From Kitasatospora sp. NBC_01250 (GTDB lineage Bacteria; Actinomycetota; Actinomycetes; Streptomycetales; Streptomycetaceae): DNA of 64,000 nt. The stretch is taken from NCBI RefSeq assembly GCF_036226465.1, contig NZ_CP108476.1, forward strand, positions 7,688,001 to 7,752,000. The letters are read 5' to 3'. The notes beneath the pieces are model-generated. The model ran no database searches, was not told where the DNA came from, and was given only the letters and a program-made list of their open reading frames with translations. Numbering within the stretch: position 1 is the stretch's first letter; each line of letters begins with the position of its first letter. A program made the position numbers and the translations under genes. Below, in pieces: positions 34,532 to 43,700 of the stretch.

Positions 34532-34987
34532 TCACCCCGCGGCGCAGAACTCGTTGCCCTCCGGGTCGAGCATGATCCACCAGTGGCCGGCCGGGCCCCG
34601 GTCGACCTCGCGGAGGCGGGTGGCGCCGAGGGACTCCAGGCGGGCCGCCAGGGGCTCCAGGCCGCCGGGGCCGGCGTGGATGTCGAGGTGGAGGCGGTTC
34701 TTGCCGGGCTTGGGCTCGGGGACGTCCTGGAAGAGCAGGCGACGGCCGTGGCCGGTGCCGCTCAGGTCGTCGAACGGGTCCGCGGGGTGGCGGATGGCGG
34801 CATGGCCGCGGAAGATGCGGCGGCCGTGGTGCTCGGCGACCGCGTCGTCGCCGATCTGCCCGGCGGCGAGCAGGCGCTCGACGAGCGGGCTCGGGTCCTC
34901 CACGGTGTATTCCAGGGCGGCGGCCCAGAAGTCCGCGAGCGCCGGGGCGTTCTGAGTGTCGATGACCAGCTTCCAGTGGAGTGCCAT
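34532..34987 (-). CDS. VOC-family (glyoxalase/bleomycin-resistance fold) protein
   Basis: A 151-residue protein of the vicinal-oxygen-chelate fold, with MALHWKLVIDTQNAPALADFWAAAL at the N-terminus and NRLHLDIHAGPGGLEPLAARL at the second module. HWWIMLDPEGNEFC closes the domain. It is convergent with the exonuclease gene, 40 nt apart. The exact substrate cannot be assigned. Confidence 0.87.
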   Translation of the reverse strand: MALHWKLVIDTQNAPALADFWAAALEYTVEDPSPLVERLLAAGQIGDDAVAEHHGRRIFRGHAAIRHPADPFDDLSGTGHGRRLLFQDVPEPKPGKNRLHLDIHAGPGGLEPLAARLESLGATRLREVDRGPAGHWWIMLDPEGNEFCAAG

Positions 34988-35074
34988 GCGGCAGTTGTAC
35001 CGGCCGGCACTGACACTGCCGACGACGACGGGGCGCAGCGGCGGTGGGTACCGCCGCTGCGCCCCGCGCGGCTG

Positions 35075-35173
35075 TTACTGCCAGCCCGTGCCGTAGGTGT
35101 TGGAGCTCCACAGCGCGCCGGCCGGGTCGTTGCGGCCCTGGCTGTGGACGACGAAGTTGCCGTCGGACTGCAT
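35075..35173 (-). pseudogene. Remnant of a bulb-type (B-type) mannose-binding lectin domain
   Basis: Translation of the minus strand gives 32 residues including MQSDGNFVVHSQG and ALWSSNTYGTG before a TAA. This is the last subdomain of a monocot-type B-lectin repeat (QxDxNxVxY-like). The match stops sharply 10 nt from the stop codon of the GNAT gene at 35184, so the rest of the lectin gene appears deleted. Confidence 0.7.
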
Positions 35174-35183
35174 CCTTTGTCTG

Positions 35184-36113
35184 TCAGTCCCAGGTCAGAT
35201 GGATCTCGCGCTCGTAGTCGGCGTACCCGGCGCGCAGGAAGGCCTCGGCCATCGGCTGGTTGCCGACGTCCGTGGTGGCCCGGATGCGGGGAGCGTCGGC
35301 GGCGGCCAGGACGCGGGTGCCCTCGGCCAGCAGCTCGTCGATGCAGCCGCGGCCGCGGTGGGCGGGGCGGACGCCGACGTAGGCGATGATCGGGTGGTAG
35401 CCGCCCTGGGAGGGGAGCACGAAGCCGACGGGCTCGCCGTCCGCGAGCGTGGCCAGGCGCCACCACTCGCGCGGGCTGGTGTACCGGGCCAGCTCGTCCT
35501 CGTAGTGGGCCTCGGCCGCCTGGCGGGGTGTCATGGTCCTCAGGTCCAGCAGGCTGTACGCGTCCAGGGTGCCCGCCAGCACCTCGGTCATCACCGTGAG
35601 GAGTTCCTCGGTGTCCTCGAACGGACGGAAGGACAGCCGCCCACTGGGGGCGGGCACCGGTGTGCCGGGACGCCACTCGAAGCGCAGCCGCTCGACGAAG
35701 GGCCTCGCGCCGCCGCCCGCCACGATCGCCGTCCGGCCCTCGACCACGCGTCGGGCCACCGGGTCGGTGCGCCAGTCGGCGGGGGCGAAGCGGGTGTAGT
35801 TGACCTGGGCGGTGCCGTCGGGGAGGACGGCGGCCCGGGCGGTCTCGAACAGCAGCCGGCCGGTGTCCTGCTCGCCTTCGGCGTAGTCGAGGATGTCGAG
35901 CAGGAACGGCGCGTCGTCCTGGCTGCCGCGGCACCACCAGCCGATGCGGGCGAGCACCTGCCCGCCCCGCAGGGCGACCCACAGCCATTCACGGCGGCGG
36001 TGGCCGTCGGCGAGGTCCTGGGCGATCTCGTGGTTGAAGACATAGGGGAGCCGGTTGAACAGCTCGACCTCCTGCGGCCCGGCGATCGGGCGCAGGATCA
36101 GGTCCTGGGGAAC
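35184..36113 (-). CDS. GNAT-family acetyltransferase with no standard start codon
   Basis: About 309 residues with a C-terminal acetyl-CoA domain (IIAYVGVRPAHRGRGCIDELL and NQPMAEAFLRAGYADYEREI) and an N-terminal GNAT-like half (RPIAGPQEVELFNRLPYVFNHEIA). Homologous proteins should start close to DLILRPIAGP, but no ATG, GTG or TTG exists in this frame there. A GAGGAGG site at 36120-36126 sits 6 nt upstream of a GTT codon (36113); a CTG follows at 36101. The start given is therefore provisional. Either a rare start is used or the original start codon was mutated. Confidence 0.75.
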   Translation of the reverse strand, partial: VPQDLILRPIAGPQEVELFNRLPYVFNHEIAQDLADGHRRREWLWVALRGGQVLARIGWWCRGSQDDAPFLLDILDYAEGEQDTGRLLFETARAAVLPDGTAQVNYTRFAPADWRTDPVARRVVEGRTAIVAGGGARPFVERLRFEWRPGTPVPAPSGRLSFRPFEDTEELLTVMTEVLAGTLDAYSLLDLRTMTPRQAAEAHYEDELARYTSPREWWRLATLADGEPVGFVLPSQGGYHPIIAYVGVRPAHRGRGCIDELLAEGTRVLAAADAPRIRATTDVGNQPMAEAFLRAGYADYEREIHLTWD

Positions 36114-36184
36114 GGGAACCCTCCTCGGGTGGGGGATGCAGGTCGCCTGTTCTACCAGCGGCTTCGAGCGGCGTGCAACGCTAT

Positions 36185-36823
36185 TTACGCCCCGCCGACC
36201 AGCAGCACCTCCAGGGTGCGGGGGCCGTGGACGCCCTCCACGCGGTCGAGTTCGATGTCGCTGGTGGCCGAGGGGCCGGAGACGAAGGTCAACGGGCGCC
36301 CGGGGTCCAGCCGTTCGAGTGCCTCGGGCAGGTCGCCGGCGATCTGGTCGGCGCGCAGCACGCACAGGTGGTAGTCGGGCACCAGGGTCAGCGCGCGCCG
36401 GCCCTGGCCGGGGCCGCCGTCCAGGACCAGGGTGCCGGTCTCCGCGATGCCGACGGCCGCGGTGGAGAGGACGGCGTCGGCGGCATCGAGTAGACGGAGC
36501 GTCAGCTCGGGCGGGTCGAAGAGCACGGTGAACGCACCGGCCGGCCGCCAGTGCGCCGGGAAGCCCGCCGGAATCACCACGGTTGCCGCGCCCCGGGCGG
36601 TCAGCACCTCGGCCAGCGCGGCCGGTACCTCGCGCTCGGTGTCCACCCGCCGCACCGTCGCCCGGTAGTCGGCCACCCGCTCGGCGAACCGGCCGACCAC
36701 ATCCGCTCCGGCGTGGCTGCGCCGGTACTCGCGCGGGACGGGGACGTCCTCGGGCCGCTCCTCGGCGGGTACGTCCGCGAGGGCGGCGCGGATCCGGGCC
36801 AGGACGGTCTCTCGGCTGCTCAC
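36185..36823 (-). CDS. lutC: LutC, LUD-domain lactate utilisation protein
   Basis: A 212-residue LUD-domain protein (AVLSTAAVGIAETGTLVLDGG, GPSATSDIELDRVEGVHGPR). Start GTG at 36823 overlaps the lutB stop (GTGA). It is the third subunit of the LutABC L-lactate oxidation complex, feeding electrons from lactate to the respiratory chain; the complex role is known for Bacillus homologues. No lutR-type regulator gene is adjacent. Confidence 0.93.
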   Translation of the reverse strand: MSSRETVLARIRAALADVPAEERPEDVPVPREYRRSHAGADVVGRFAERVADYRATVRRVDTEREVPAALAEVLTARGAATVVIPAGFPAHWRPAGAFTVLFDPPELTLRLLDAADAVLSTAAVGIAETGTLVLDGGPGQGRRALTLVPDYHLCVLRADQIAGDLPEALERLDPGRPLTFVSGPSATSDIELDRVEGVHGPRTLEVLLVGGA

Positions 36824-38274
36824 TGAGCGCTCTCCTCCTCCGGTCGGGTCCGCTGCCACCAGGCGCGGAAGGACTCGGCCGGCGGCACCGGCAGGTCGCG
36901 GGTGTCGGACCAGGCGTGCAGCGGTCCGGGCAGGCGGCCGATCCGGCCCCGCCGCCCGAGCAGCCGTCCGCCCGCCGCACCGGCCTTCTGGGCCAGGCTC
37001 AGGCGTTCGGGGGAGGAGAGCACCTCGGTGGCCGCGCGCATCAGCAGCGACTCCATGGTCGGCACCGTCCGCCCGCGTTCGGCGTCCACCGCCCTGGCCC
37101 GCAGGTGGACCAGCACCTCGGGGATGTCGATCTTCACGGGGCAGGCGTCGTAGCAGGCGCCGCACAGGGTGGAGGCGAAGGGCAGCGAGTCCGCGTGGCC
37201 GGGGCCGGCCAGCTGCGGGGTCAGGATGGCGCCGATCGGCCCGGGGTAGACCGAGCCGTAGGCGTGGCCGCCGGTGCGCTCGTAGACCGGGCAGACGTTG
37301 AGGCAGGCCGAGCAGCGGATGCAGCCGAGCGCCTGGCGGCCCACCTGGTCGGCCAGCGTGGCGGTGCGGCCGTTGTCCAGCAGCACCAGGTGGAACGCCG
37401 ACGGTCCGTCACCCTCGTGCACGCCGGTCCAGGCCGAGGTGTAGGGGTTCATCCGCTCGCCGGTCGCGGAGCGGGGCAGCAGCTGGAGGAAGACCTCCAG
37501 GTCGCCGAAGGCGGGCACCACCTTCTCGATGCCCATCACGGTGATCAGCGTCTCGGGCAGCGTCAGGCACATCCGTCCGTTGCCCTCGGACTCCACCACC
37601 AGCACCGTGCCGGTCTCGGCCACCGCGAAGTTGGCGCCCGAGACGGCGACCTTGGCGCGCAGGAACCGTTCGCGCAGGTGCCGGCGGGCGGCTTCGGCGA
37701 GCGCGCGGGGGTCGTCGGTCAGGTCGGCGGGTGCGTCCGGCATCCTGGTGCGGAAGACCTCGCGGATCTCGGCGCGGCCCAGGTGGATCGCGGGCACCAG
37801 GATGTGCGAGGGCCGGTCGTCGGCCAACTGGACGATCAGCTCGGCGAGATCGGTCTCGTGCGCGGTGATGCCCCGGGCGGCGAGCGCCTCGTTGAGGCCG
37901 ATCTCCTGCGTGGCCATCGACTTGACCTTGACCACCTCGCGCTCGCCGGTGGCCAGGACCAGTTCGGTGACGATCCGGTTGGCCTCGGCGGCGTCGGCCG
38001 CCCAGTGCACGGTGCCGCCGGCGGCGCTGACCGATGCCTCCAACTGTTCGAGGTAGCGGGGGAGATGGCGCAGCGTGCGGAGCTTGAGCGCGGCGGCGCT
38101 GTCCCGCAGCTGCTCCCAGTCGTCGAGTTCGGCGGCCATCCGCAGGCGCTTGTCGCGGATGGTGCCGGTGGCCTTGCGCAGGTTGCGCCGCATCCGGGTG
38201 TCGGCGAGCGCCGTCCGGGCCGCCCGGGGGAAGGCGGGGGTGCCGAGCCAGACCAGTCCTGATCCCCCGCTCAT
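36820..38274 (-). CDS. lutB: LutB, iron-sulfur lactate utilisation protein
   Basis: A 484-residue protein. The N-terminal two thirds is a LUD domain (AVAETGTLVVESEGNGR segment) and the C-terminal third carries two [4Fe-4S] motifs, CIRCSACLNVCP and CGACYDACP. The ATG at 38274 overlaps the lutA stop (ATGA). It should be the central electron-transfer subunit of LutABC. Confidence 0.94.
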   Translation of the reverse strand: MSGGSGLVWLGTPAFPRAARTALADTRMRRNLRKATGTIRDKRLRMAAELDDWEQLRDSAAALKLRTLRHLPRYLEQLEASVSAAGGTVHWAADAAEANRIVTELVLATGEREVVKVKSMATQEIGLNEALAARGITAHETDLAELIVQLADDRPSHILVPAIHLGRAEIREVFRTRMPDAPADLTDDPRALAEAARRHLRERFLRAKVAVSGANFAVAETGTVLVVESEGNGRMCLTLPETLITVMGIEKVVPAFGDLEVFLQLLPRSATGERMNPYTSAWTGVHEGDGPSAFHLVLLDNGRTATLADQVGRQALGCIRCSACLNVCPVYERTGGHAYGSVYPGPIGAILTPQLAGPGHADSLPFASTLCGACYDACPVKIDIPEVLVHLRARAVDAERGRTVPTMESLLMRAATEVLSSPERLSLAQKAGAAGGRLLGRRGRIGRLPGPLHAWSDTRDLPVPPAESFRAWWQRTRPEEESAQ

Positions 38275-39005
38275 CGCGGATCCTCCTCGGTGGCGGCCAG
38301 GATCTCGGCCAGGTGCACGGTGCGCACGCCCGTGCGCAGCCGGCCCAGGCCGCCGCCGATGTGCAGCAGGCAGGAGTTGTCGCCGGCGGTCAGCACCTCG
38401 GCCCGGGTGTCCAGCACGTGACGCATCTTGTCGGCCAGCATCGCGGCGGAGACGTCGGGGTTCTTCACCGCGAAGGTGCCGCCGAAACCGCAGCACTCCG
38501 TGGCGGCGGGCAGTTCCACCAGCTCGATGCCCTTGACCGCGCGCAGCAGCCGCAGCGGACGCTCGCCGACCCGCAGCAGCCGCAGCGAGTGGCAGGTGGG
38601 GTGGTAGGTGACCCGGTGCGGGTAGGAGGCGCCGACGTCGGTGACGCCGAGCACGTCCACCAGGAACTCCGACAGCTCGTAGACCTTCGGCGCCACCTGT
38701 GCCACCGCCCGGCGCAGGCCCGGGTCGTCGGCGGCGAGCAGCGGGTGGTGCTCGCGCACCATCGCGGCGCAGGAGCCGGACGGCGTGACCACGGCCTCGT
38801 AGCCGGCGAAGGCCTCGGCGAAGCGGCGGACCAGCGGTCGTGCCTCGGCGCGGTAGCCGGTGTTGAACTGCGGCTGCCCGCAACAGGTCTGGCCGAGCGG
38901 GAAGTCCACCTGGTGGCCGAGCCGCTCCAGCAGCCGCAGCACGGCCTTGCCGGTCTCGGGGAAGAGCGTGTCGTTGAAGCAGGTGATGAACAGGGCTACC
39001 CGCAT
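38271..39005 (-). CDS. lutA: LutA, CCG-domain lactate utilisation protein
   Basis: A 244-residue protein with two cysteine-rich CCG motifs, QTCCGQPQFN and ECCGFGGTFAVK, as in GlpC/LutA proteins that bind iron-sulfur or interact with quinones. It is the first gene of lutABC and its stop overlaps the lutB start. Confidence 0.94.
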   Translation of the reverse strand: MRVALFITCFNDTLFPETGKAVLRLLERLGHQVDFPLGQTCCGQPQFNTGYRAEARPLVRRFAEAFAGYEAVVTPSGSCAAMVREHHPLLAADDPGLRRAVAQVAPKVYELSEFLVDVLGVTDVGASYPHRVTYHPTCHSLRLLRVGERPLRLLRAVKGIELVELPAATECCGFGGTFAVKNPDVSAAMLADKMRHVLDTRAEVLTAGDNSCLLHIGGGLGRLRTGVRTVHLAEILAATEEDPR

Positions 39006-39120
39006 GGACCCTCCAACCGCATGGGCTCTCCGTTCCCGGGACGGGTGCGGCCCGGGGGCGGTGGGCCCGTGGCGCGCAGCGCAGATCCTTCCACAGCGCG
39101 CGGGCGGCGGCAGGCCGAAC

Positions 39121-39190
39121 GGGTGACAGGCGTCCTCGGGAGCCGGGTGACGGGCGTCCTCGGGAGCCCGAGTGACGGCGTCCTTGGGAG
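39121..39190. repeat. 24-bp tandem repeat, about three copies
   Basis: Copies at 39121-39144 and 39145-39168 differ by one base (gggtgac a/g ggcgtcctcgggagcc), followed by a diverged copy at 39169-39190. It lies between lutA and the DUF5709-type gene, a 213-bp gap with no other feature seen. Confidence 0.75.
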
Positions 39191-39218
39191 GGGCCCTGCG
39201 GTGCTGCGCGGGCGGGCC

Positions 39219-39692
39219 CTACAGCACGCTGTCGCTCTCCTCCGCGATGACGTGCATCGCGGCCTCCTCCGCCGAGGCCGCCGCCCCGTCGATCCCCACG
39301 TCCTGGGCGAGCAGGTGGTTCACGCCCAGCTCCGACGTGACCAGCCGCCCGGCCCGCAGGTCGCCGACTTCGCCGTCCACCGGCTCACCGTCGGTGTCGG
39401 AGGCGTCACCGATGCCGTCCGTCTCCTCGCCGGGCGGCTGCAGGGCCGGGTCGGGCAGCTCCTTGGCCAGGCGCTGGTCCAGTGACTCGCCGTCCACCTG
39501 TTCCTGGGCCGTGGTGCCGATCTGCTCGACGGCCAGGGGCCGCTCGGGCGGCGACCAGCCCTCGTCGTACGGATCGGCCTCGCGGGCACTGAGGGTGTCC
39601 TCGGGGTCGAGAATGCCCGTGTCGTCGGTCACCTCGCTGCCATCGGGCTGGTACACGTCATCGCCCATGGCGCGGTCGTCCTCGCGTCCCAT
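39219..39692 (-). CDS. DUF5709-type acidic protein
   Basis: A 157-residue, strongly acidic, probably disordered protein resembling actinobacterial DUF5709 (DDVYQPDGSEVTDDTGILDPEDTLSA, DPYDEGWSPPERPL, ending AAMHVIAEESDSVL). I chose the ATG at 39692, about 11 nt after a GGAGGG site; an internal ATG at 39667 (MGDDVYQPDG) is an alternative. Function unknown. Confidence 0.85.
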   Translation of the reverse strand: MGREDDRAMGDDVYQPDGSEVTDDTGILDPEDTLSAREADPYDEGWSPPERPLAVEQIGTTAQEQVDGESLDQRLAKELPDPALQPPGEETDGIGDASDTDGEPVDGEVGDLRAGRLVTSELGVNHLLAQDVGIDGAAASAEEAAMHVIAEESDSVL

Positions 39693-39740
39693 CTGTGCAC
39701 CACTCCCTCCGGCGTCGGCCGGATTCCTGTTCTGCCTGCC

Positions 39741-39757
39741 TGTTCCAGGCTGGAACA
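39741..39757. promoter_or_regulatory. 17-bp palindrome upstream of the DUF5709-type gene
   Basis: TGTTCCAG-G-CTGGAACA has perfect 8-bp arms around one base. It lies 49 bp upstream of the start codon, where an operator or promoter would be expected, and 6 bp from the neighbouring terminator-like hairpin. Confidence 0.45.
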
Positions 39758-39762
39758 CCTGA

Positions 39763-39793
39763 CCCGTCCCGGCACGCCGAGAGCCGGGACGGG
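39763..39793 (-). terminator. Hairpin at the end of the NRPS operon
   Basis: CCCGTCCCGGC and GCCGGGACGGG form a perfect 11-bp stem around a 9-nt loop. It lies 79 nt after the stop of the last NRPS-operon gene. There is no U-tract. Confidence 0.65.
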
Positions 39794-39871
39794 CGGGGCA
39801 GCGGGCAAAATACCGGGGTCCGTGCGGCGAAACGTCACGGACTGTGCGCAACCGGTCGCCGGGGGCGACCG

Positions 39872-40759
39872 TCAGCGTCCTGCCAGCAGCGCGATGACCG
39901 GCGCGAAGGCGGCCATGTCGCGCTCCTGCACGCTGACGTAGGAGAAGCCGTAGCGCTCGCGGCGGGCCAGCAGGTCGGCCGCGATCTCCTCCGCGGTGCC
40001 GATCAGCAGCGTGGGGGCCCGCAGGATCTGCTCGGTGCCGAGGTACGGCAGGCGGCGGCGGGCAGTCGTCGCGGCGGCGCGGCGGTCGTCGGTCACCAGG
40101 ACGGTCTGGACGAAGACGTTGCGCTCCACCTGCGCGTCGCGCGGACCGGCAGCCGCGGCGAAGAACGCCACCCGCTCGTCCATCGCCTCGGCGTCGATCA
40201 TCTGCAGGGTGCCGCGGTTCGAACCGGTGGCCAGCACGGCGCCGCTGAACGAGACGATGTCCGCCTGCCGGGCGGCCAGCCGCAGCACCCGGTCGCCGTT
40301 GCCGCCGATCAGCAGTGGCGGCGCCTGGGCGGGCCGGGCGAAGCCGATCGCGCGCGGCTCCGCCAGCAGGCCGCGCAGTGCGGCGGCGGTCTCGGCCAGC
40401 TGCCCGACGCGGCTGCCCGCGGTGCCCCAGTCCAGGCCGGCCAGCTCGAACTCGGCCTTCACGTAGCCGGTGCCGAGCCCGGCCTCCACCCGGCCCCCGG
40501 TCAGCTCGTGCGCGGTCAGCAGGTCGCGGGCCAGCAGCACCGGGTTCCAGAAGGCGCTGTTGAGCACGAAGGTGGTCAGCCGTACCCGCTCGGTGGCCGC
40601 GGCCGCCGCCACCATGGCGAGGAACGGGGACTGCACGCCGAGGTGGTCGGGGACGGCGATCACGTCGTAGCCGAGGCGCTCGGCGGTGCGGCAGCTCTCC
40701 GACCACTGGCCGGCCCCGCCCGAGGGGACCAGGTTGACGCCGAAGCGGAAGTTTCGCAT
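39872..40759 (-). CDS. LLM-class (luciferase-like) F420/flavin oxidoreductase
   Basis: A 295-residue TIM-barrel protein of the luciferase-like monooxygenase class. It shows FGVNLVPSGGAGQWSESCRTAE at the N-terminus, VDAxLGTGY-like GGRVEAGLGTGYVKAE, and PPLLIGGNGDRVLRLAARQADIV. The last is typical of the F420-dependent TIGR03621-like group, judged by eye. It is the final gene of the NRPS operon, starting 7 nt after the C-PCP-C gene, so it is probably a tailoring oxidoreductase for the peptide product. Confidence 0.85.
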   Translation of the reverse strand: MRNFRFGVNLVPSGGAGQWSESCRTAERLGYDVIAVPDHLGVQSPFLAMVAAAAATERVRLTTFVLNSAFWNPVLLARDLLTAHELTGGRVEAGLGTGYVKAEFELAGLDWGTAGSRVGQLAETAAALRGLLAEPRAIGFARPAQAPPLLIGGNGDRVLRLAARQADIVSFSGAVLATGSNRGTLQMIDAEAMDERVAFFAAAAGPRDAQVERNVFVQTVLVTDDRRAAATTARRRLPYLGTEQILRAPTLLIGTAEEIAADLLARRERYGFSYVSVQERDMAAFAPVIALLAGR

Positions 40760-40766
40760 GGGGGAT

Positions 40767-43700
40767 TCAGCTCGTTTCGGTGGTCTTGGTCGGGCCGGAG
40801 TTCCCGGTCGGGTCGGTGCTCCCGGTCGGGCCGGTGCTCCTGCTCGGGCCGGTGTTCGCGGTCGGGTCGAGGGAGAGGACCGGTTGGTCGGCGAGCTGCT
40901 GGAAGTGGTTCAGCAGGCCGGCCACCTCTGCGGCCAGCTGCCCCGCGGCCCCGGCCGCGAGGATGCCGCTGCGGTAGGCGAGGGTGCCCAGCAGCCGCCC
41001 CTCCTCGCGTGCGTTGAAGGTCACGGTCAGCCCGAACTTGTTGGTCGTCTCGTCCTGCAGGTCGTGATCGAGCGAGGTCAGCCGGGCCGCCCCGAGCGTG
41101 CCGGACCAGTCGGCGATGCTGACGTTGTTGAGCATGCAGTCGACGTACGGGGTGCGGCCGGCGGAGCGGGCGGGGCGCAGCCGGCGGACCACCTCGTCGA
41201 AGGGCGCGCTCTGGTGCTCGAAGGCCTCGATCGCGCTCTCGCGGGTGGCCCGCAGCAGCTCGGCGAGGGTGGTGCCGGGGGTGCAACGCGAGCGCAGGAC
41301 GACGGTGTTGAGGCACGGGCCGAGCACCTCGTCGAAGGCACCGCCCGCGCGGTTGGCCACCGGCACGCCGAAGGTGAGGTCGTGCTGCCCCGACCAGCGG
41401 TGCAGGGCGGCGGCCAGCGCGGTCGCCTTGACCATGAACTGCGATGCCCGCCACTGCTGTTGCACCGGGAGCAGCCGCTGTGCCAGGTCGCTCGCGAGCG
41501 GCAGGGCGGTGCTGCCCGGAGCGAGGGTGGCGGCCCCGTTCAGCCCGAGCGTGCTGGGGGCGCCTGCCAACTGGTCGGCCCAGTACACCAGGTCCGCCGT
41601 CGCCTGCACCCGTCCCGCGCCGACCTGCTGGGCGCGGACCAACTCCCGGTACTGGCGCCGCTGCACGGGCTCGGCGGGCTGCGCCCGGTCCTCGCCCACC
41701 TGCTGGTAGCAGCTGGTAAGTTCGCGCAGCAGCAGCGGGACCGATTCGCCGTCGAGCACCAGATGGTGGACGCACAGGGCGAGCAGCCGCTCGCCGGAGG
41801 GCAGCGTGAACAGGCCCGCCGCGAGCAGCCGTCCGGCGGCCGCATCGAAGCGGTCGGCGGCGCCGTCGCACCACCCGCGCAGCCACTTCCGCTGCTCGGC
41901 CGCGGTCGTCGTGCTCGACTCCACCTCCTCCACCTCGGGTTCCCAGGCCGGGCCGACCTCCTGGAAGAGGCGGCCGTCATGGTCGACGAAGCGGGTGCGC
42001 AGGATCTCGTGCCGGGTGACCAGCAGGGCGAGGGCGGCACGCAGCCGCTCCGGGTCCAACTCGCCGTCCACGCGCCAGGTGAGCGGGATGTGGTAGCGCG
42101 CGTGCTTCGGGTCCAGCCGCTGGGCCAGCCAGATGCCCTCCTGGAAGCCGGCGGCCGGGAACACCTCGCCCCACTCCTCGCCTTCGCTCCCGCTCTCGTC
42201 CTCGCCCTGCGTGGGTTCCACCACGGTGACCAAGGGCGCGGCGCCGCGCTGCCGGTCGACGAGTCCGGCGATGTCGACGAGCCTGGGGTGGCTGAACAGG
42301 TCGCGGATCGAGATCTCCACGCCCAGGCGCTCGTTGATCCGGGCCAGCAGGGTGGCGGCGATCAGCGAGTGGCCGCCCAGCTCGAAGAACGAGTCCGCGG
42401 GCAGCAGGTCCGGCACCCGCAGCACCTCGGTCCAGATCGCGCCGACCTCCGCAATGGTCGCCGCCGCGACGGTGACCGTCGCGAGCTGCTCCGGATCGGC
42501 CGGTGCGGCGAGGGCCGGGGCGACGCCCGTGTGGCTGACGGCGGGCAGCAGGGCCAGCGCCTCGGCCAGCGTGCGGTTCGGTGCGGCCACCAGGTCGGCG
42601 ATCACGGTCAGGTAGTCGCGGGCCAGCGTGTCGGTGGTGGTGCGGTCGACCGAGCCGTCCGAGTTCATCCAGTGCATCCGGAGGCCGCCGCTGCCCTCGG
42701 TCATCAGCACGGTGAGACGGAAGTTGGTCACCGTCGTCGGGTCGAGCATCGACACCGAGCAGCGGGTCCCGTCACCCACGAGTTCGAAGGCGCTGACGTC
42801 GAATCCGTCCTCGGCGAGGGTGTTCCAGTGCCGGAAGACGACCTGCCGGTTCTGCTCCCGGCGGGCCGGACCGAGCAGGTTCGCGCTGCGCAGGATGGCG
42901 GGCAGCGGCAGCGCTCCGTGGCGCAGGCCCGCGCGGATGGTCGCGCGCAGCTCGCGCAGCAGGTCCGCATAGCTGTCCTCGGGGCGGATGCGCTGCCGGA
43001 GCGGCAGCGTGTTGACGAAGTAGCCGACCCGCCCCTTCAACTCCGCGTCCGGACGGCCGTGGTAGGGCGTGGAGACGATCAGGTCGGCGCTGCCGGTGTG
43101 GTGGTGCAGGGTCACGAAGAAGGCGCCGAGCAGCACGGTGAAGGTGGAGACGCCCAGCTCCACGGCCAGTTCACGCACCCGCTCGGCCAACTCCGGTTCG
43201 ACGGGGACGGGCCACTTGCTGGCCTCCTCCGCGCCGTCCGCCGCGCCGTCCGCCGCGTCCATCGCGTCCGCCGCATCCGCCGGGTCCGTCGCATCCGGCA
43301 GCAGCCGGGGCGCCGACAGCTCGGCCAGCGCCTCGCGCCAGTACGACCGCAGCGGCTCGCCGCTCGCCCCGTCGGCCGCGGCCCGGGAGCGCCGGGCGTG
43401 CTCGATCAGCGGCGTGAGGTCGTCCGGCGGCGCCAACTGCTCGCCCGCGTAGGCCCGGCGCAGCTCGTCCAGCAGGACGGTGACCGAGGTGCCGTCCACG
43501 GTGATGTGGTGCACCGCGATCAGCAGCACCGTCCAGTCGGGCCCGGTCAGCAGCTCGACCCGGGACAGCGGGCCGGCGGCCAGGTCGAACGGGACGCGGG
43601 CCGCTGCCAGGGCCGCCGTGCGCGTGGTGTCCACCTCGCGCACGGTGACCGGCACGGTCTCCTCGGTGGTGCCGGACCAGTCCAGGCACATCATCCCTTC

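Noticed and set aside
35184..36980. Single 598-codon protein covering GNAT and LutC regions
   Set aside because: The portion upstream of 36113 is out of frame with lutC, which is clearly coded in another frame with a 4-nt overlap to lutB.
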